In this document: piece after piece, positions 6,402-9,469 of the stretch | How positions within the stretch are numbered: the stretch's first letter is position 1 | Layout: every line of letters starts with the position of its first letter | Position numbers and translations under genes: made by a program | NCBI GenBank assembly: GCA_016844365.1 | Contig: JAENIT010000012.1 | Location: forward strand, 1-9,469 | From: Dehalococcoidia bacterium | GTDB lineage: Bacteria; Chloroflexota; Dehalococcoidia; SHYD01; SHYC01 | Reading direction: 5' to 3' | Length of the DNA stretch: 9,469 nucleotides | Notes under the pieces: model-generated | The model's database searches: none | Told to the model about the DNA's origin: nothing | What the model saw: the letters and a program-made list of their open reading frames with translations, nothing else

Positions 6402-6545
6402 GTGGCTAATCAACTGGGTAAAAGGTATGTTTGTGAGGTTTGTGGCACTGAGGTGCTCTGCACCAAGGCTGGAGAGGGTGGCGTAGAGTGTGATAGCAAG
6501 GCTATGACTATCCAGACGCCTAAGCCATTGCCCTCTTCAGACTAA
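6402..6545 (+). CDS. Desulforedoxin-like miniprotein 2 (diverged paralogue, 47 aa)
   Basis: A 47-residue paralogue of the gene just upstream; 19 of the first 35 residues are identical without gaps, including the opening VANQ, GKRY and the CxVC pair (Cys11, Cys14). The paired cysteines of the second half have changed: Cys30 remains but Asp31 replaces the other, while a new cysteine appears at position 20. It may therefore bind metal differently or use Cys20 or Asp31 as the fourth ligand. A charged and Pro-rich tail (about residues 38-47) is added. The GTG start has GAGGAGGT nine bases upstream. It lies 55 bases after miniprotein 1 with no promoter seen between, so co-transcription is likely. 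A strong terminator follows. Confidence 0.8.
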   Translation: MANQLGKRYVCEVCGTEVLCTKAGEGGVECDSKAMTIQTPKPLPSSD

Positions 6546-6593
6546 CTTACAAACAAGCATACTATTGGCTTTGGCCTCTAGCAGGGCTAGTTA

Positions 6594-6629
6594 AAAACCC
6601 GCTCATCCTGAAATGGGAGAGCGGGTTTT
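6594..6629. terminator. Bidirectional rho-independent terminator
   Basis: AAAACCCGCTC (6594-6604) and GAGCGGGTTTT (6619-6629) form a perfect 11-bp stem around a 14-base loop, with T runs on both strands. It sits between the convergent desulforedoxin-like pair (plus) and the aldolase (minus), so it can stop transcription from both sides. The flanking parts of this 195-base intergenic region (6546-6593 and 6630-6740) hold only a small CTAGC/GCTAG inverted repeat (6578-6590) and nothing else I can support. Confidence 0.85.
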
Positions 6630-6740
6630 ACGCGTGGGTTAGTTATGTATTTCGGGTAGAAGAGTACACCTTATGCCTTTGCGAGGGCTCCTGCGAGGTG
6701 TTGTCGATTTTATCGAATTACTAATCGGGCGATAAGGTTA

Positions 6741-7337
6741 CTATACTCCTTGGGAGAGGAATAAATTCGCTACCTTTTCTTTTTCCCCGAGGGTGAGCAT
6801 CTTAAGCATCCACAGGACGCGGCAGCTCTCCTCCAGAGTTGTGGTCCACTGATAAGCCTCCTCCAGCAGCTGGCCTGCCGCGAAACTACCGTGCCCCCTA
6901 ACTATCACCGAATTATGCCCGCAGAAAGACTCCGAAGCCTCCTCAACTAGCGCTTTGAGGTCCGGGTTACCATCCTTGCCTATAACCGGGACTCTGCCCA
7001 GAGAGAGCTTGCCTTCGGTATCGATGGGCACTATGGTGTCTTCGATAAAAGAGAGGGCTACTGCGGTAGGAGGATGGGCGTGAACTATAGCCTGAGCCTG
7101 TGTGGCCCGGTAAATGGCCCTGTGGAAGGCGATCTCTGGAGAGGCGGAGGGAGTAGCCCGGTCGTTACGGTCGATGCCTGTCTCTATTAGGTCCATGTCC
7201 GTCAGACGAGAGAGCATACAGCCGCGGCGAGTTATTATGAGATGGTCCCCTACTCTTATGCTCATGTTTCCACTGTAGGAGGTCAGCCCCCTGACAACCA
7301 GGTCATACCCAACGGCTTGAAATTGCGACAAGAACAT
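6741..7337 (-). CDS. Class II aldolase, fuculose-phosphate aldolase-like
   Basis: A 198-residue zinc-dependent aldolase of the class II aldolase/adducin family, a cytoplasmic enzyme that typically cleaves a sugar phosphate to dihydroxyacetone phosphate and an aldehyde. The marks are SGNMS (22-26) for phosphate binding, catalytic Glu68 in SPEIAFH, metal ligands His86 and His88 in VHAHPP, and His149 in RGHGSF. Length is normal (about 180-215 in the family). The substrate cannot be told: fuculose-, rhamnulose- and ribulose-phosphate, and methylthioribulose enzymes share this fold. A perfect AGGAGGT is six bases before the ATG on the minus strand. It follows the Wzz-like gene on the same strand after 184 bases, with its own promoter candidate. 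Confidence 0.9.
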   Translation of the reverse strand: MFLSQFQAVGYDLVVRGLTSYSGNMSIRVGDHLIITRRGCMLSRLTDMDLIETGIDRNDRATPSASPEIAFHRAIYRATQAQAIVHAHPPTAVALSFIEDTIVPIDTEGKLSLGRVPVIGKDGNPDLKALVEEASESFCGHNSVIVRGHGSFAAGQLLEEAYQWTTTLEESCRVLWMLKMLTLGEKEKVANLFLSQGV

Positions 7338-7434
7338 TTTTCGACCTCCTCACCTTATTGCGCGATAGTGCTAGCGGTTACGGCGTCATCTAAGTTCTGT
7401 ACTGGTTTATACCCTCTGGTTATCGCTGCACTTA

Positions 7435-7472
7435 CCCTAACAGGGCTATTATCTCCGACATTCCCGTTAGGG
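7435..7472. repeat. Inverted repeat across the aldolase transcription start (operator candidate)
   Basis: CCCTAACAGGG (7435-7445) and CCCGTTAGGG (7463-7472) form a 10-bp stem with one bulged base and a 17-base loop. The repeat begins just after the -10 element and covers the first transcribed bases of the aldolase promoter. This is where a repressor would block the start, or it could be an RNA hairpin in the leader. No T run follows, so it is not a typical terminator for the gene upstream. Confidence 0.4.
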
Positions 7473-7474
7473 GT

Positions 7475-7503
7475 AGTTTACGGAAACAAGGCGAGTATTT
7501 CAA
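7475..7503 (-). promoter_or_regulatory. Sigma-70 promoter candidate for the aldolase
   Basis: On the minus strand TTGAAA (7498-7503) and TAAACT (7475-7480) are separated by exactly 17 bases. Transcription would begin near 7468 and run about 130 bases before the ATG, an unusually long leader that contains the inverted repeat at 7435-7472. Confidence 0.45.
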
Positions 7504-7521
7504 CATTGTGATGGCTGGAGC

Positions 7522-8205
7522 CTAACTGTGTCTAGGAAGCTCACCTAAAACGGGTAGATGAAGAAGCTGCTCCACCTCCCAGGCCTCGTAGATAGTGCTG
7601 TCCAGGTAGTGAATGAGGAACAGCAGAGCCATTCCGCTGACCAGCCCCAGAGATATGCGTAAGGCCGTGTTAAGGTAGCTCCGGAGCCTACTATCGGCTC
7701 TCGCTTTAATGGGAGGATCTATAAGACGCGTTGTCGCTTCACCCCGGCGGACCTCTGCGAAGTAGCTATTCCCCGAGCTCTGGATGACCTCGGCCACGGC
7801 CTGACTGACTCTTTCGGTATGCAGAGGGCTTCGTCCCACCACCATAATCTCGACTATACGCCCGCCCAGCCTGTTGGCTCCCGGTGAGCTCCCGATAGAC
7901 ACGCCATCCAAAGAGGAGTCTTGAAGGTTGTCCATCACTTCCTGTCGAAAAGCCTGGCTCTTCACGACCTGAGCCAGATCTTCACTCAGGCGTTCGGTGC
8001 TGTTCAGTTTACTGTATAGGTCTGCCTTTAGCGGCCCTTCTGCCAGGGATGGAGTCAGCACATCTACCAGAACCCGCATCGTAACGGAGTATGATGCGGG
8101 CGGGATCGGATCGAAAAGCAAACTCGTAACAGCGGTGGCCAGTGTAACCGAGGCTACAATCCACAGCCGTCTGCTAAGGATAGACCAGTATTGCTTAAGC
8201 TCCAT
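7522..8205 (-). CDS. Wzz/YveK-type chain-length determinant protein
   Basis: A 227-residue inner membrane protein that in its family controls the length of O-antigen or exopolysaccharide chains. The layout is typical: the N-terminal MELKQYWSILSRR, membrane helix 1 (about 14-31), an extracytoplasmic domain with predicted helices, helix 2 (about 181-201) and a short cytoplasmic tail with the usual LPVLGELP (217-224). The tyrosine-kinase domain fused in Wzc proteins is absent and no CpsD-like kinase gene is nearby, so this is the stand-alone form. The extracytoplasmic domain is short. The ATG at 8205 is chosen because the family begins here; the 99 residues that could precede it lie antisense to the amidohydrolase. 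No clear Shine-Dalgarno sequence is seen before it. Confidence 0.82.
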   Translation of the reverse strand: MELKQYWSILSRRLWIVASVTLATAVTSLLFDPIPPASYSVTMRVLVDVLTPSLAEGPLKADLYSKLNSTERLSEDLAQVVKSQAFRQEVMDNLQDSSLDGVSIGSSPGANRLGGRIVEIMVVGRSPLHTERVSQAVAEVIQSSGNSYFAEVRRGEATTRLIDPPIKARADSRLRSYLNTALRISLGLVSGMALLFLIHYLDSTIYEAWEVEQLLHLPVLGELPRHS

Positions 8206-8249
8206 AGTAGTTTGTGGGGGGAGTAGTCCGGCCTCATATGGAAACTGGA

Positions 8250-8269
8250 ATCCTTCCTGAAGGAAGGAT
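8250..8269. repeat. Perfect 8-bp hairpin in the divergent intergenic region
   Basis: ATCCTTCC and GGAAGGAT surround TGAA, making a perfect 8-bp stem with a four-base loop. It lies between the divergent Wzz-like and amidohydrolase genes, ten bases before the putative -35 element of the latter. It may be an operator for one or both genes, or an RNA hairpin in the Wzz leader. No T run follows on either strand. Confidence 0.45.
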
Positions 8270-8279
8270 GCACCAAGCC

Positions 8280-8309
8280 TTGCAGTCTCAAGCGGTGCTG
8301 GCCTATAGT
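8280..8309 (+). promoter_or_regulatory. Sigma-70 promoter candidate for the amidohydrolase
   Basis: TTGCAG (8280-8285) and TATAGT (8304-8309) are 18 bases apart. Transcription would start about 38 bases before the ATG. On the other strand TTGCTA (8329-8334) and TACTAT (8305-8310), also 18 bases apart, could overlap it as a weak divergent promoter for the Wzz-like gene. Confidence 0.45.
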
Positions 8310-8353
8310 AGCATAGCCAATCTACTGGTAGCAAAGAAATCACAGGAGCCAAA

Positions 8354-9469
8354 ATGCAGCGGGCCGACCTTCTCTTAGTGAACGCAAATGTCTTAACTAT
8401 GGACATCCGAAGTCCGCGCTCTGACTCCGTGGCAATTAAGGACGGCGTTATCGTGGCGGTGGGAGCATCGGCGACAGCGGAGTTAGCTGGTGAGAGAGTC
8501 ATCGACTGCGGCGGTCTCGCTCTGATACCCGGATTCCACGACGCCCACTGCCATCTTCTAGCTTACGCCAGCAACCTCGTGGGCGTGGATTGCAGTCCTG
8601 GCGCTGTGTCCAGCATCGCTGAGATCCAGGAGGCGCTGCGCCGCCGAGCTCAGGAGTCGCCGCCAGACACCTGGATAAGGGCCTGGGGTTACAACGAGTT
8701 CTATCTGGCCGAGGGGCGACACCCCAGCCGCTGGGACCTGGACGCCGCGACTCCTCACCATCCCGTGCGACTGATGCACAGATCGGGGCACGCCTGCGTC
8801 CTCAACAGCCGAGCGATGGAGCTGGCGGGCATCTCTATAGAGACGTCCGATCCACCGGGGGGACTCATAGACAGAGCTCTCCCCAGCGGCGAGCCTACGG
8901 GGCTTCTCTACGAGATGGAGGATTTCGTGGGCTGCTCTGTGCCTCCCCTATCCCAAGGGGAGCTGCGCCAAGGTGTGGAGTTGGCCAGTCGAAACCTGAT
9001 CTCCTGGGGGGTTACATCGGTGCAGGATGCCTCTCCCCACAACACCTTGGAGGACTGGTCGGTCATGAGCGGCTTGCGCAAGGATATGCTCTTCACCCCC
9101 AGGGTCACCATGATGATCGCGCCGGAGGCCCTGGAGAGTTTTCTAGACGATGGTCTGAGCTACGGCAAAGAGAGAGATGGCTTGAGAGTGGGGGCGATGA
9201 AGGTGGTCATAGACCGGACTCGGGGCAACCTTTATCCGCCTTTGGACGATCTGAAAGAGCAGGTGGCGAAGGCGCACTCGGCCGGGTTCCAGGTGGCCCT
9301 CCACGCGGTGGAGGAGGAGACGGTGGAGGCCGCGATCCAGGCCCTTCGATACGCCCGGGATTCGGGGCCTCGCAGAAACCAGCGCCATCGAATCGAGCAC
9401 TGCTCGGTCTGCCCACCATGGTTGGCCCAGCGTATCAAGGAGGCTGGGGTCATGGTTGTGACCCAACCC
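8354..9469 (+). CDS. Amidohydrolase family 3 protein, YtcJ-like (partial, cut at the right edge)
   Basis: The frame is open for 372 codons to the last base of the window, so the C-terminus is missing; family members are usually about 530-550 residues. The N-terminal strand (ADLLLVNANVLTMD) and GGLALIPGFHDAHCHL, with metal ligands His65 and His67, are diagnostic for the metal-dependent amidohydrolase superfamily. RSGHACVLNSRAMELAG, the MKVVID strand with Lys283, LHAV (His317) and HRIEH (His349) follow in the order seen in YtcJ/amidohydrolase_3 proteins. These cytoplasmic enzymes hydrolyse amide or related C-N bonds of varied substrates; the substrate here is unknown. The ATG has AGGAG five bases upstream. 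Divergent from the Wzz-like gene. Confidence 0.9.
   Translation, partial: MQRADLLLVNANVLTMDIRSPRSDSVAIKDGVIVAVGASATAELAGERVIDCGGLALIPGFHDAHCHLLAYASNLVGVDCSPGAVSSIAEIQEALRRRAQESPPDTWIRAWGYNEFYLAEGRHPSRWDLDAATPHHPVRLMHRSGHACVLNSRAMELAGISIETSDPPGGLIDRALPSGEPTGLLYEMEDFVGCSVPPLSQGELRQGVELASRNLISWGVTSVQDASPHNTLEDWSVMSGLRKDMLFTPRVTMMIAPEALESFLDDGLSYGKERDGLRVGAMKVVIDRTRGNLYPPLDDLKEQVAKAHSAGFQVALHAVEEETVEAAIQALRYARDSGPRRNQRHRIEHCSVCPPWLAQRIKEAGVMVVTQP

Noticed and set aside
7242..7511. 89-codon plus-strand frame crossing the aldolase start and its upstream region
   Set aside because: No ribosome binding site, no recognisable domain, and it overlaps a well-supported gene and its promoter.
8206..8502. 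N-terminal extension of the Wzz-like frame by 99 residues on the minus strand
   Set aside because: It lies partly antisense to the amidohydrolase start, lacks family similarity and the protein family begins at the MELKQYW methionine (8205).

Overview
The window reads as a chromosomal segment of an environmental bacterium, most likely a member of the Chloroflexota (Dehalococcoidia or SAR202-like). This is an inference from gene content and style: a GldA/GldF/GldG/DUF4340 transporter set, a TlpA-type thioredoxin, a DUF2085 membrane protein, a lipoprotein cytochrome c, miniature desulforedoxin-like proteins, frequent GTG starts and moderate-to-high GC. No marker gene in the window settles the taxonomy.

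Layout, left to right. (1) 1-262: the possible 3' end of an unrecognised gene (3-128), then an intergenic region with an extended -10 promoter. (2) 263-5446: six plus-strand genes packed with overlaps or short gaps: ABC ATPase, ABC-2 permease, GldG-like membrane protein, DUF4340 protein, membrane-anchored thioredoxin (TlpA/ResA type) and DUF2085 membrane protein. The first four form one conserved type of ABC transporter with accessory subunits; the last two point to thiol redox chemistry outside the membrane. (3) 5424-6108: a near-consensus sigma-70 promoter, lying in the end of the DUF2085 gene, precedes a lipoprotein monohaem cytochrome c whose anchor and haem domain are joined by an Ala/Pro/Thr tandem-repeat linker. 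(4) 6146-6629: a promoter, two tandem tiny desulforedoxin-like genes missed by length-limited gene calling, and a bidirectional terminator. (5) 6741-8205, minus strand: a class II (fuculose-phosphate type) aldolase and, upstream of it, a Wzz/YveK-like chain-length determinant without an adjacent kinase. (6) 8354-9469, plus strand: an amidohydrolase family 3 protein, divergent from the Wzz-like gene and cut by the window end.

Together, the left two thirds is an envelope and redox neighbourhood: an ABC-2 transporter of unknown substrate, an exported thiol reductase, a surface cytochrome and iron-sulfur-cysteine miniproteins. The right third is unrelated metabolism and surface polysaccharide. 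No transposase, integrase, CRISPR array, tRNA or rRNA was seen. No single cassette here is clearly a new system. The best candidates for a second look are the paired desulforedoxin-like miniproteins, the repeat-linker cytochrome with its own promoter, and the link between the GldAFG/DUF4340 transporter and thiol-redox genes.
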